NCBI GenBank assembly: GCA_007922305.1
Contig: ML677366.1
Location: 14,316,489 to 14,380,488, forward strand
From: Dermatemys mawii
Lineage: Eukaryota > Chordata > Testudines > Dermatemydidae
Direction of reading: 5' to 3'
DNA length: 64,000 nucleotides
In this document: positions 23,163-35,562 of the stretch, in pieces
Layout: every line of letters starts with the position of its first letter
Numbering within the stretch: the stretch's first letter is position 1
Notes under the pieces: model-generated
What the model saw: only the letters and a program-made list of their open reading frames with translations
Told to the model about the DNA's origin: nothing
Database searches by the model: none
Translations under genes and position numbers: made by a program

Positions 23163-24476
23163 CCGTAGCTGCTGCATGCAGGCAAGCAAGCCACCTGCCA
23201 AGGATCTAGAAGAGCTTTGTGTATCCTACTTTGTCCCCTTGCATGCCTGGCAGGGAATGGATGGTGTAAAGCGAGTAACACTAGCTTTGCATAACTTGAG
23301 GATTTCCTTGGATCAGGGGGAATCCTCAGCTGTCCCTGTAGCACAGCTTTTTAGCTTTACAGCCAGAGAAAATGCTGAGGATTGTGTGTGTATGTATGTG
23401 TAATATACACAGCACAGACCCATGCAACCCAGATGGTTTAATCCTGACTCCTTTCTAGTTGAAGGATTAACTGCAGGAAAGATTAGGATAAAGAAACTAC
23501 AAAATGTTATCATTCTAGCTCCCTCTTTTGAGGATGGATTTTCATGGTGGTCATGCTCCCTTTAGGTTTTATACAGAGCACCACCTCACAGCCATGTTTC
23601 AACACACTCAGGGAGAGTAGAGCAAAACTGCCCTAGGCCCTGAAACATTGGAGGCCAGAAACCCTAGTATCATTTGTTGCCTATCAGCTCTTCCTCTGAT
23701 CCCTTTCTGTGTTTTGCCATGGAGACTTGGGATGAAGTGGTGCATAAATGTGTCTCTTCTCCTGACCTGCCTGCTGTAAAGGCCAGCTGCTTTCTTCATG
23801 AGAGAGAAGCACCTTTGGCTGGAATCCATTAAGGTGACATGTTGCTTTTCCTTTTATAAAGTAGTAATTGCCTTTTGGCACTTCCTGGCTGCAAAGAAAC
23901 AACACGTTTTGTTTTTGTTTTGTAAACATATGCAGCTTTATTTCCTTTCAAAATACTAATTTCTGATTTAAAAAATGCTTCTTTACTTTTAGGAGACACT
24001 GTGCTTACCCCCAAACTTTAAACACTGTGATGTTGTTAATAAAAGAAAGATGCCCTTGCCAGCTGATTTCAGTGGCCTACAATGTGAGAGAGCTAAGGAT
24101 GTCTAGAAGACAATTCATTTTGCTAACTGTGCAGCAGTGGTACACAAATTTGAAGTCATATGTTATTAGGTCAATTTAAAAATTGGCATTGATAGTACTA
24201 ATAACACAGGAATTTTAGGATGCCACATAACAGCTTTGTCCACTATGACCTGTATTCTGCAAACGTTACATTGTCTTGCAAATAGGGCCACTCATGTTAA
24301 CAGAGATACTTGTGAATAAGGACTACTCATGTCTGTAAGGGTTTGCAAGATCAGATTCTATATCATGTCTGGCTTCCCAATTGGATCAAGCCACAATCAG
24401 CATAATTTCTGCAGATGAAAATGGTTCCTAGTTGCTTTTAAGAAAATGTTCTCAATATTCTTTTAATGGAACTCTA

Positions 24477-24539
24477 AGGTCTGATCCAAAGTCAATGGGA
24501 GTCTCTCCATTGCTTTCCGTGGACTTTGGATCAAGCCCT
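24477..24539. repeat. Ancient palindromic repeat (gatccaaagtcaatggg)
   Basis: Left arm 'tctgatccaaagtcaatggg' and right arm 'ctttggatcaagccc' are near-inverted copies. A decayed relative is at about 30357-30418 ('aagccctgatccaaaacaca ... tttgaatcaaggcctt'). Confidence 0.6.
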
Positions 24540-24782
24540 ATGGTTGCACAATGCTGAGAATAAACTCCTTTGTAGCAGCAATTAGTAAGAAACTTCTTAA
24601 CTGCAGGACTGTGCTTATTAATCTGTTGCTGTTCTCCAGACATTTTTTTCTTTCAAAAACTTGCTCCACAAATCTCACCATTGAGAAAATGATTGGAAGG
24701 CAGGTGCTCTTTGCAAATGGGAATCGGCTTCTTCCCAAAATATATAGACACTGTCATACCCAATGACAATCATTCATCTAAT

Positions 24783-24910
24783 GTAGTTGTAGCTGTGTCA
24801 GTTCCAGGGTATTAGACAGAAAAGCAGGTGAGGTAATCTTCATTTCATTTAATATGACCCACAGACTTTGATCCAATAAAGGAATTACCTCACTCGTCTT
24901 GTCTGTCTCA
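24783..24910 (-). repeat. Dispersed repeat ('GTAGCYGTGTTAGTC' type), reverse orientation
   Basis: Begins 'tagttgtagctgtgtcagttcc', continues 'attagacagaaaagcaggtgaggtaat' and 'tgatccaataaagg'. It resembles a very common amniote interspersed repeat whose other copies here are at 36100-36235 and 55738-55868. The class is uncertain; Penelope-like is one possibility. Confidence 0.55.
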
Positions 24911-27900
24911 TCATTAATGCTGTAATATGTATGATATGATAGAGGGCAAGTGACCTGAGTAGATAACATAATGCAGAGGTAAGCCGAACAGCTGATGATA
25001 ATGATGTCTGGTCAACACACTGAAGGAAAAAACTAAGTGGTTGGGGAAGGAAGGAGAGGAAAAAGAGACCTTTTTAAAAGTAGCAAAAGAAACCTGTAAC
25101 AAAATAGATCTTAGATAAGGGCCAAAAACCACCACTATCTGTTCTTTGTTGAGCAGGTCATTACAACTTTTGATAAGGTGAACTCAATAGCTGACTCCAG
25201 TCCCTGATCCTAAAAACACTATTAGCTCATGGCTCAAGAGAAAAATTCTATAGTTTCTTCTCACAGGAGACTCTTGCATTGCTAAAGACTTGGAGGCAAT
25301 GCTGCAAAAGGGAGAATCTTTAAACTTTTATAAATGTGAATTGTTTAATACAGGGTTCGTCTCACTCTACATTTCCAGCATTCATAATTTTATTATGAGT
25401 CTTGTGATAGTTGGTGGCTTTCTTAAAGCCCTCACTTCTGGAGTCATGTTGTTAGGTGATAAATTACTGTAAAAAAAATTTCTAAACCTCCTCTGGAGAA
25501 AAGCTTGAAGACAAATCTTACAGGTTCAAAAACCAAAAGGCAAATAAAAAATGCAAAATGTATTTTTAAAAATCATGTGATTAAGACAATCTGATTTGAG
25601 TCTGAATGCTTAGGGTTTGCAATTCTGTAACTTTTTCACTACATGAGATCAGCTCCTTTCCCAACCCACCAGTTACGAACCTGTTTGATTCCACACTATA
25701 CCTGTGGCAATTGTCACTTGGCAAACATGTACAAGTTAGTTGAAAAGGATGGGAGTCAAACTGGTTTTCTTTCTCCAATATGCCTCTGATCTAGTGCTTT
25801 AGTTTCCTTTGCCCTGGTTGCCCCAGAGTATGTCGTTGGGGAAGATCCTGACACTAGTCCTTCCTGAATCATCTGGCTCACTTCCAGTTGACAGCTAAGG
25901 TTCCTCTCCCACATGCTTCTTTTTTCTTGCAGTGCCCCTACCGGAGAATGCAAGACTTTCACTGCCTCCTTAATAGCTGCTCTGAAACACACCCAAGAGC
26001 TTGTATACCTGGAGTCAAGAAAGGAGACACCAGGTAGTTCTTGTGTGCACCACAGACACCGCTAAGGGGTATGGACGTCTGCATTCTGCTGACTTGGTAT
26101 GTTATTGCCCTCACATCCATTTTTTGTAATGGGCACGTAAAAACTGATGCTCTGGATCTTGCCTTGGCAGGGGCAAACACCTAATGCTTCAGAATATGCT
26201 GAAAAGTCAATCTCATAATATACATAGTACTTGTCAGGCCCTCTCAGCAGAGCCGCCCTCACACAGGGCTAAAACTACAGTAGTAAAAACCCAGAGCAAT
26301 TTCACTGAAGTAGGTGTGGTAACTCCTGACTTATGCCCAGGGTGAAGTTTACGTTTTGCAGAGGGATAATAAAGACTTTGGCCCCCTGACGATCCTCAAA
26401 GCTGGATGTAAGCAGGATTTTAGCACTGCACAGACCTTGTGCTGGTACATGGGTGAGTTGAACTCTGTGTGCAGAATTATTTGGCCCTATGACCATAGTG
26501 CTTTTATCACAATGGTATTTTTGGTAGGTAATCTAACAGATGGGGATGACAGCGATGGGGCGGGGTGGAGTGCATGGGACCGAATGGGAGCCAGGATTTG
26601 GAAGAAGAATGAAATGGTTGCAGAATCTGTGAGGAGCAAGGGAGTTAGTGGAATCAGCCCCCTCATGATTATCTTAACCTGTGTTACTCAGCAGACAGTC
26701 TCTCACTAACCAGGTGATCAGCAGTGATGAGACCCATTCCTGAAAACATATTTGGTTTGTACTCTGTTCTCAACCAAGCCTAGTTCTTTGTCACCATCTC
26801 CCGTGACTGAAGATACAGGGTAAAAAAAGAAAAGATTAGAATAGATTTCTCTTAATTATCTTTTGAAATAAAAGGGTTCTGTTTTTAGCCAGAGAAATGT
26901 GAGCATCTGCATTTTAGGTACAGTTCTTTGTTCGGGGAAAAAGGATGAGGAAACTGAATGGTGGCTGGAGGTGGGGCTATAAAGCTATTTCTTCAAATAT
27001 GTCCTCCTTTCTAGTATTAATTCCACTTGCTTGCAAACTGGGCACCAAAAGGTTTTGAATCTTGGCAAAGCTACATGGAGTGGATTTGAAATTTAAATGT
27101 CTAATATAATGTCAAGAGAGAATATCAATGTCCATTGTTTCAGTAGGCATGTTCAGTGCACAAGTTATATCTTCTGGTTGAGTTCAAAGGGGATGGAAAA
27201 AATAACTGAAGACTCATTATTGAATATGCAGCACTTAGGGTTTCTTCCAGGAAGGATCAGGTACTTGGGGTGCACTCTAGCACCTTGATCCCCCAAATGT
27301 ATTGAAATCCATGATTTCACAGCTTTATTTAAAATGCATTGACCCATGTTAACCTGACACTAAATTCCTGCCTAAAAATATTTATAAAGCTTTAGAGAAC
27401 AGGGAACTAAGATTGAGGACGTATAGGCTACTTCTTCTGTAACCCTGAAGGTCAATTCATTGTCATGACGGTGCAGTTTAGAAGTAATTTGAAATAGCTC
27501 AAAATGTATATACATTGCCTTATAGCTATCTTAATGGTTGCATTAGGAAAGAGGAATAAATTTGTTTAAAAAAAAACAAACCTCCACAAACCAGCTTAGT
27601 CAGAGCACTTCCTAATTGCTGCTATCTTACCCCTTTAACCTCCTCAAACATAATGCACTGCTCTTCATGCACTGTAAGTCTGTGGACTTTTGTGTGTGTG
27701 TGGAAAGTCCAGCATTTCAGCTGCCTAAAAATATTGCCCATCAGTGTGGGGGAGAGGAACGCATCTGTTGTGAACCGGAGCTAATATGGAGGCTCAAACA
27801 GTTATCTTTGATATTTAATTACATTTCTTCCTAAACGATGCTTGAAGCACTGGCTTCATTATTTGAAGATGTTTGGTAAAATACACAGGAGGGGTCTGAT

Positions 27901-28322
27901 TGAAATCACCGCTGGATCGCAACAGTCTGGAATAATGAAGGTTCCGAGTCCTCTGCTTTCATAAATTAGAATATTTATACCCATTTAAGAGTCCCTAGAC
28001 TGTTAAACTGCCAGCTTTGACTAACAGAATGGGGGGAATCTGTTTGTCACCTTTTTTCTATTTTGTTGGAAAATGTGTGCTGTGTTTTAGGGCATAATAC
28101 TGTCAAATAGTCTTTATCCTTGCAGCAATGAAGAATGACAGCTCTACTAAAAATGCTATGAAAAACTGTTAGAATATAGTCAAGTAGGACCCTTGACAAT
28201 ACGCTGACTATTATATATTTCTATTGCATTTTCTGTGCCATTGGCTTCAGGTGCAAATGGGACATGTCTCCTTTAAATTACACTTTGAAATTATTGAGCA
28301 TATAGATCCAACTACTGTGTGC

Positions 28323-28338
28323 TTTTTTTATTTTTTAT

Positions 28339-28369
<31 letters not shown>
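28323..28369. repeat. T-rich low-complexity tract
   Basis: Nearly unbroken T with a few A, C interruptions. There is no poly(A)-tailed element upstream that would explain it. Confidence 0.9.
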
Positions 28370-29021
28370 GAAGTGGAGGTTTTGGTTCAGGTATTTGGTT
28401 CACCAACCACAGGATGGTGCTGTCACATTTCTTGTTGTATGTGAGCATCTATTTCAATGCATCTGCAAATGAAACAAGTGGTAAAGGGATATAGCTATGG
28501 GAAAATACCCTTCAAAAAGTTATTGTGACTTGATTATCTTAAATGACATTGATGATTAGTGATTTAAATGATGCTGATCAATTACTACAACTAACTATTA
28601 TGAAAGTAAAACCCGGGACACATTCCTTTGTATCTTTCTCCAATATAAAAGTTGTAAATGGAATAAAGTTAATTCAGCCTATGAGTCAGGGCTTTTGCTA
28701 AGTTTGCCCTTAAACTTGTGCTTAAAGGATGGATGTAAAGTAGAAGTTAAAGCATTTACATATTCTACACTGCAGATTAATTGAATTTCATATTTAACAT
28801 GTCAATTAATTTATTTCCATTTTGAACAATCACAGCTGAAAAACTATTATAAATTCACAGTTCCGGATACTTAAAGACTCTCAACAGTTTTCATGCTTCC
28901 ATGTAATTTTGTTTTGGGGAGGAAAACATTTGGAAAACTGTTTCACTTTCAGCAAAGTTCACCTCAAAATGAGTCTGGTGGTAGGGTTAAGGCTGGGTGT
29001 GCTTAAATACATTCTCACTAC

Positions 29022-30176
29022 CATAGGCGTGCGCAGCACATTTCATTAGGGTGTGCACCCAGGGAAGGCTGTGTCTCCCCAAACAGCCTGGCCCCGCCCA
29101 CATCTGACTCTCACCCACTTCCCACCCCCTCAGAGCCTCCGACCCATTCAACGCCCCCTCCCACTTCTTGTCCCCTAATTGCCCCCTCCAGAGACCCGCC
29201 ACTCTAACTGTCCCCCCCAGGGCCCCACCCCTATCTAAGCCCCCCTGTTCTTTATCCCCTGACTGCCCCCTCCCAAGACCTCCCACCGTAACCAACCATC
29301 CCCTGGGACTCCATCCCCCTATCCAGAGACGACTCTAAGGTTTTTGCCACCCCAAGCGTGGAAGATCTGTGGCACACCCGCGGGTAGTCCGGTGTGCTGC
29401 GGATTAGGCAGCATTTCTGCGGGAGGTCCACAGGTCCCACGGGCTCCCAAAATACCACAAAATCAGCATCAGCAGCAGACCTCCCACAGGCATGCTGCTG
29501 AAGTCAGCCTGACTGCTGCCCTGACGACGAATGTCAGGCCGTCCCTTGTGGCTTGCCGCCCCAGGCATGTGCTTAGAGCGCTGCTGCCTGGAGCCGGCCC
29601 TGCTCCTATCTAAGTCCCCCTGTTTCTTGTCCCCTGACTACCCCATCCAGAGACTTCCCACCCCTAACCACCTCCCAAGACCCAACCCCCTACCTAAGAC
29701 CCCTACTCCCTGTCCCCTGAACGCCTCCTCCAGAGAACCCCCCGCCAATCACCTCCCAGGACCCCACTCCCATCCAACCCTCCTGTTCCCTGACTGCCCC
29801 GACCCCTAGCCACACCCCTGCTCCCTAACAGGTGCCCTGAGGCTCCCACACCCTATCCAATGCCCCTGTTTCCCATCCCCTGACTGCCCCCTGAGACCCT
29901 CTGGCCCTTATCCAACCCCCCGGCCCAGCCCCAGCCCCCTCACCACATTGCCGCTCAGAGCCAGACATGCTACCGTGATGATCCGCTGGAGCATGCTCTG
30001 TCACTCAGCCCCGCCCCCTAGAGCACTGCTCATGTGGCGTGCTGAGGCTGCGGGGAAGGGGAACAGCAGGGGCTGGGGGAGGAGCAGCCTCCCCAGTCAG
30101 TGCTTAGGGGCTGCCGGCCCATCCTGCCTTAGGGTGTGCCTGGGCACACCCGGCACACCTCGCGCGTGCGCCTATG
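29022..30176. mobile_element. hAT-like element with CATAGGCGTGCGCA ends, perfect target duplication
   Basis: Left end CATAGGCGTGCGCAGCACAT; right end CGCGCGTGCGCCTATG, an inverted match over the outer bases (CATAGGCG / CGCCTATG). Perfect 8-bp duplication CTCACTAC at 29014-29021 and 30177-30184. The C-rich interior is interrupted by another element at 29324-29602. No transposase frame is seen. Confidence 0.93.
29324..29602. mobile_element. Nested hAT-like MITE (CAGRGMCGRCTC ends)
   Basis: Left end CAGAGACGACTC, right end GAGCCGGCCCTG (inverse CAGGGCCGGCTC). Flanks CCCCTATC (29316-29323) and CTCCTATC (29603-29610) match at 7 of 8. It splits the C-rich interior of the 29022-30176 element, so it inserted later. 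Confidence 0.88.
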
Positions 30177-32178
30177 CTCACTACAAATGAAATAACTAAA
30201 CTACTGTTCATACAGGATAGTTAACGGATACTAAGCTTTTATAAGTCACATTCAAGGCCTTTGGATATTTAACCCTCTTATGCTCCAAGTTTATTGCTGG
30301 GCAACTATGCAGAGATTATGGACTCACTTTGAGATCCTGTTATAGAAAATAACAAAAGCCCTGATCCAAAACACATTAGTCGAAAGACTTGGGTGGGCTT
30401 TGAATCAAGGCCTTAGACAAGAGGGGCTAGAAGCACTATCAAGTTCTGTAAGCAAAACGGGGCAGGGAAGTGAAGAAGTAGCTTTAGTTGCAGTCCCTTC
30501 TAATTGGAGATTTGTCCCTCTTGACAATTCATTGCACTATTACTGAGGAATAACTTTAACTTATTAATTATTCATCTTAATGACTTTAGCCTGACTGTAC
30601 CATATGTCACAAAGCCACCTAGACTGGAAGGAGAAAATTCTCTAGATTACCTTCTCAGAGGGAGCAGATCTAAAAACCAGCTATATGCCTAGTTAAGTGA
30701 GAAAAACAGTAAGATTTATGTATTTTCCATCTGAGAAGAAAGGCCTGATACCCTTCAATTGTAATTTCAATGTATTTCTCCATTCCTTCATTTTTGCCCA
30801 AGGCTATAACATCTATGCTTAAAATAATATCCATGCACAAAATATTTCAACAAAAACTTTACTTCAGTCATGTCACTGGAACACTGTAATTCCCAGTAAA
30901 CATTGGTTTACACTGAAATTTGTACAGAACTAACATGAAGTAGATGAACGGGATAACTTTCTCTTTATGATGTGAGGAACTTCATTTTCCAATTGTTTAG
31001 ACAATAACTCTTAGACCAAAGTTGAGTGTTTAAATGTAGTGGCTTTTTTAACAAGACCTCACAGCTGCATAATGTTAACATTTGACTCAATGGTTTGGAG
31101 AATCTCTAACTATAATTCACTGGTAACACTTTAACTCTTTAAAATAATGCCTTTTATATTTTTAAAACTTTTTTTCACAACCCAAAATGGCAGTGATGAC
31201 CACAATAGCCAGATTCAAATGTATCTAAATCCAGAACCCCACAAAACACAGAACAGATCTGTATCAAGAAACTGTATCAGGAAAAATGCAGCTCAGAATT
31301 AGCCCTAAATTAACAAATTTAAAGATATGCAGTTGAATCTGCTCTAAAGATTAACCAAGTTTCTAGTTAAGGCCCATGATTATAACCCAAACTCCTTTTC
31401 CTCTAATACTTGCAAAATGAGAAACATATTCTGTCTCATTATAAACTAAACTTCAAATCATGCCTTTACTCAGCTACATGTTCTAAATTACACAGTCTCT
31501 TACTGCAGAACGTGGGATCAAAAGAACTTCTGAATTTATAAAACCACAAAGCTACAGTATGACTAAGTACTGCCGGCAAGTATTTACTAACAAAAATCAA
31601 CTGCTACCTAGACCCCATTATCTTAAGTATTTTGTCACAAACTAGACCTATCCACTCAAGTCAAAATTATTGTTTAACAGGGTATTTGTCCATTCATACT
31701 GATAGTTGCAACAAACAACTTAACATTCACCAGTCAAATTCCCTCTAAATCTAAACATTAAAGTGCTGGCATGGAAAATAACCTGCACCCCGGCATATAA
31801 ATTAGGCTGTATAATTAAAATGTAATATAGAAGGGTGCACTATCATGTTGTGACATCCCTCCATTAATCATTGTTAAAAATGACTATAGAGTATAGAAAA
31901 GCAAGACAAGCCTAACAATACTAGTTCAGCACAGAACCATATAGCAAACACTTCTCCTCTGCAATATACACATGCACAATGTAAGATGTATGCATTAGCA
32001 TCAGTGCATATCAGTTACATTTGGTCGTCTTGGTTTGTGAATCAAGAGAACTATGAGACATTCACAGAACTCTGACGCTGCTCCTGGACTGTAGACTCTC
32101 AAAAAAGGCTGAGAATCTTCAATTCCTAACTATTCGGAGGAAACCGTCCATGCCTGCTGCAATATCAAAGTCACTTAC

Positions 32179-32560
32179 TGCATTTCTTTTTCAGCTGAGT
32201 GGTAGTGACTGTTCTTCCCAGTCACGCATGGTTTTGTCACCTGGAGGGTTCCTCTCTTCGGCACAATTCAGCTCCAAAGTATCTGCATGTTGAGGGTAAT
32301 TGCGTTCGTTCTGTACTGGGGCTTTCTGGCTGCAGTGACTGCTCGCCCTCTCTATAGCCTCTGGTGTATGCTAAGTAAGCAATCCACTGGGTCTTCATAA
32401 TGAAAGAAGGAAGAGGGACAGCTTTTGAGACCAGATAAGAAGGGTTTTTATCAATACCCCCTGCATCCATTCAATTTTAAAGGCAAAAGGGGCTGTGGCA
32501 GCCGACATGCTGTCTTGTTGTCTTTTACAGAGCAATTTGTATGCATCATCCTGTGTCATC
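32179..32560 (-). other. Candidate exon on the - strand (possible CTXND1 5' exon or lncRNA exon)
   Basis: On the - strand a pyrimidine-rich acceptor, TTCCTTTACGCCTTCTAG, ends at 32561. It is followed 382 nt later by a good donor, GCA|GTAAGTGA (GT at 32178-32177). An ATG starts at the second base of this interval and opens a 54-codon frame; a 77-codon frame in another register overlaps it (32470 to 32237). I recognise neither protein. No repeat was recognised here. CTXND1 needs an upstream exon on this strand and lies about 20 kb downstream, so a 5' UTR exon is a fair guess. It could also be chance or a separate non-coding RNA. Confidence 0.3.
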
Positions 32561-33815
32561 CTAGAAGGCGTAAAGGAACATAATACAATGTTTCAGAGAG
32601 ATTTGGGGTTTACATTTAAAATGTATTAGCCCAGATTTGTAGGATGTTGAGTGAGCATTAAGTTATTTCATTCCAACCTTTTAATTACTGGGAAGTACAA
32701 GCCCAGGGGATTCCTACATTTGACACTTTGTAATATCTACATGGGAATGGTATATTTAGGCGGAGGGGGAAGCAGGAATTTAAAACTTCTGGGATTAACA
32801 TCCCAAATTAAACTTTCAGACATCATTTTGCTTGCCTGTACAATGCCTGGAACAGTTGGTTCTGATCTTTGAGTGGGGCGGGATGTTCTACAATAATAGA
32901 AATAATAAGTTGGAGAAGAGACAAGGTGCTAGCACCAAAAAGCCTGTCTTAAAGGCGGTCTTGATTACCTTCCAGTGAGACAAATGTGGCTATGAAATGT
33001 CTGGGGAGCATCCTGGGGATAGTGCAACTGTTCCTCTCCCTAGCTAACTTCAGCAAAAATTGTGGGCTCTGTAGCGTTTTCCCTTGCATTGGTGTGCCAG
33101 CAACTTCAACTCTGACCTTCAAGGGAACCTCTTAGGGATAAAGAACCCATTTCATCTCTGCACTGCTCAGCAGCACGGCCACCTGTGACCTGCTAGAGCT
33201 AATAGTCCCTAACTCCTTGTGGTAAATTTGTGACAACAAATAAATTGTAGTCCTTGTGGTGAAAGTGGGATGCTTTGTCCACTTAGCTGTCCCAGTATTT
33301 AATAGCAGTGATAGTTAAAGAATAAAGCTGTTAAAAGGAATCACTTATTCCCAATCATTATTCAGAGTTCTGTGGATTTTGGAGTGTTACTCAAGAAGTG
33401 ACTGCAGCACTAAGACCCCTTCAAAAACAGTAATGACTTTAAATTGTCAACTAGCGGTTTTAACCATCTCATTGCTGCCAGACACTTCCCAAGGTGAGTA
33501 TCCATTCAGGTAATGCCAGAAAAACCCACCCGCCAAAACCAAGAGGATTAATAAAATTTACAGGCCTATTAACTGAATCCTTAAAGGACAGCCAAGGACA
33601 GGCATCTAACAGCAGCACAGTCTGTCTGTAAGGTAGAGTCACAGTATGGCAATCCGTGGCACTTCAGCTTCTTTCTGTCCTTCTGGGATTTTTGTGGCAC
33701 TGTAGCTGCAATGGAGCTTTGCGTCTTTCCCAAACTCTTTTTGAGATTTTTTTTTAATATTGTTTACTATTCTTTGCATTCTCACCTATGTAAATACTAA
33801 AGATTGAGTCATCAT

Positions 33816-33867
33816 CTTGAGTGTGCAAATTAGTATCCACCCCAGGATACTAATTTGCACACTCAAG
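33816..33867. repeat. Perfect 23-bp inverted repeat with 6-nt loop
   Basis: Left arm 33816-33838 begins CTTGAGTGTGCAAATT and ends GTATCC; right arm 33845-33867 is its exact reverse complement; the loop is ACCCCA. No mismatch in 23 pairs. Confidence 0.97.
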
Positions 33868-34111
33868 CACTTTAGACGGGGAAATTCTGCATATGGGATA
33901 TTTGTACGTCAACATGGCAAGAGACTGCTCCTGCCCAGAAGAGTTTGCAGCAGAGGTGCAGACAGATAAAAAGCTAAAAGAAAGCCAGGAATATCCCTCC
34001 CATTTGACAGATGGGGACTTGAGAACTAGAGATCCAAGCTCACTGAAGTCAATTGTAGTCATGTCAGTGGGCTTCAGATGAGGTCCAAAAGGATTTGCCC
34101 AAAGTCACTGG

Positions 34112-34365
34112 GGGTACATCTGCACTGCAGTTAGACACCTGTGGCTGGCTATGCCAGCTGACTTGGGCTTGCACTAAGGGACTATTTAATTGTGGTGTAG
34201 ACATTCTGGCTTGGGCTGCAACCTGAGCTCTAGAAACCTCTCACCTCAGTGCGTCCTATAGCCTGGGTCCCAGCCCTAGCCTGGGTGTGTACACTGCAAT
34301 TAAACAGCCCCTTAGCCTGAGCCCAAGTCAGTTGTGGGTGTTTAATTGCCATGTAGACATATCCT
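34112..34365. mobile_element. Palindromic MITE (GGGTACATCTGCACTGCA ends)
   Basis: Starts GGGTACATCTGCACTGCAG and ends in the inverted form 'ttaattgccatgtagacatatcc'. The interior is also largely inverted ('gacttgggcttgc' / 'gagcccaagtc', 'ggctgcaacctgagctc'). A second, longer-matching copy is at 57848-58125. The target duplication could not be settled. Confidence 0.82.
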
Positions 34366-35355
34366 GGAAGAGTCCATAGCAGAGCTGGAAGCTTTTGACT
34401 CTGTCTGGTGCACTGATTACACGACCTTCCATCTCCAATTAATTAATCTGCTTCCCAAACTGAAGTACTCCTGAAGAATCCCCTCCAACTACAGCTTTCA
34501 ACAGGGGCTGAAATCCATTCTTCTCCTGGCTCTTTAGAAAACTTGTGTTGGAAAAGGAATCCTTTGCTGTGTGTTTTAAGAAAGGCTCCTAATTCCTAAA
34601 AAATCTGTCTGTCACTATGTCCCAAAGGAAAGCCTACTACTAAAATGAAATATTCTCCTGTTTGTGTGAGATCAGATTTGCATGTGTGTAAAATGCAACA
34701 GTTATCAGCCTGAAAACCCAATCCTGAAGAGGAATTACTCGGGGAAACATTGGCTGCAGACCAAAGAGTCAAGTCTGGGCCAAGAAACTGATGTTATTTT
34801 TATCAGAAAACAAAAAAATGCAGATGGCAATTCACATCTGTGTGCTTCAAAACGCTGAGTCTGACTATAAGGGGAAAGCAAAACACATGAAAACCATCAG
34901 AATGGAATGGACAAGGGAGTGCATGGGTAGATCAAAGATGGCTTCTTTTTTTAAGTGAGTGTTATGCTGGACTGGTACTGTAACAGCTGAAGTAGGTCTG
35001 GGATGACTGAGTCGGGTGATCCAGGTCCCCACCAGCCGTAAGCCAAGTTATGATGGACCTGGAGCATTAGGCTTTTCCTTTGATTACAGGCTACATGACT
35101 TTCTGAGTTCTTGAACCTGGAAACAAAGGAATTAGCTACATGTCATGAATCATGTCACATGACTGCTGTGTCATTTCCAATCAGAAGTTGCACTCGTGTG
35201 TAAATTGAAGTTCTTATATTCCATGAGGCTTCCATCTGATACCTCTCAGGCTTCTGTTTTTAAACTCTGGGTCAGCGTACAGCCCATGTAGCTCATTCTG
35301 TGCGGTGTCTGTTCACATGTCCTGGAGGTGGAAGGGTGAAGAATCCAGAACTTCT

Positions 35356-35562
35356 CCACCCCACTCGTGATTTTATATACCTCTATCATATCCCCCCTTA
35401 GTCTCCTTTTCCAAGCTGAAAAGACCCAGGCTCTTTAATCTCTCCTCATATGGGACCTGTTCCAAACCCCTAATCATTTTAGTTGCCCTTTTCCGAACCT
35501 TTTCTAATACCAGTATATCTTTTTTGAGATGAGGAGACCACATCTGTACGCAGTATTCGAAG
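35356..35562 (-). mobile_element. CR1 LINE fragment, reverse orientation
   Basis: The - strand translates as CR1 ORF2 C-terminus ([20 protein letters not shown], then [20 protein letters not shown]). Both the 3' tail and the upstream part are missing. A GC-rich hAT-like fragment follows directly at 35563. Confidence 0.93.

Larger units (their letters stand above)
23171..29013. other. Largely single-copy sequence with scattered ancient repeats
   Basis: No exon recognised. Old repeat pieces: palindromic 'ggtctgatccaaagtcaatggg ... ggactttggatcaagccc' at 24477-24539, and a 'gtgtcagttccagg' type repeat at 24783-24910. A long T-rich tract lies at 28323-28369. No strong promoter or CpG-rich segment. 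Confidence 0.45.
30185..34111. other. Single-copy stretch with possible exon and hairpin
   Basis: About 30.2-32.1 kb is AT-rich with no recognised repeats or genes apart from the palindrome relic at 30357-30418. The two notable items, a candidate - strand exon (32179-32560) and a perfect hairpin (33816-33867), have their own entries. A MIR-like piece may lie at about 33990-34108 ('cccatttgacagatggggac', 'ggatttgcccaaagtcactg'). Confidence 0.4.

Noticed and set aside
32237..32470. 77-codon - strand frame as a protein-coding gene
   Set aside because: I recognise no family, and it overlaps another open frame in the same candidate exon. Kept only as part of a possible non-coding exon.
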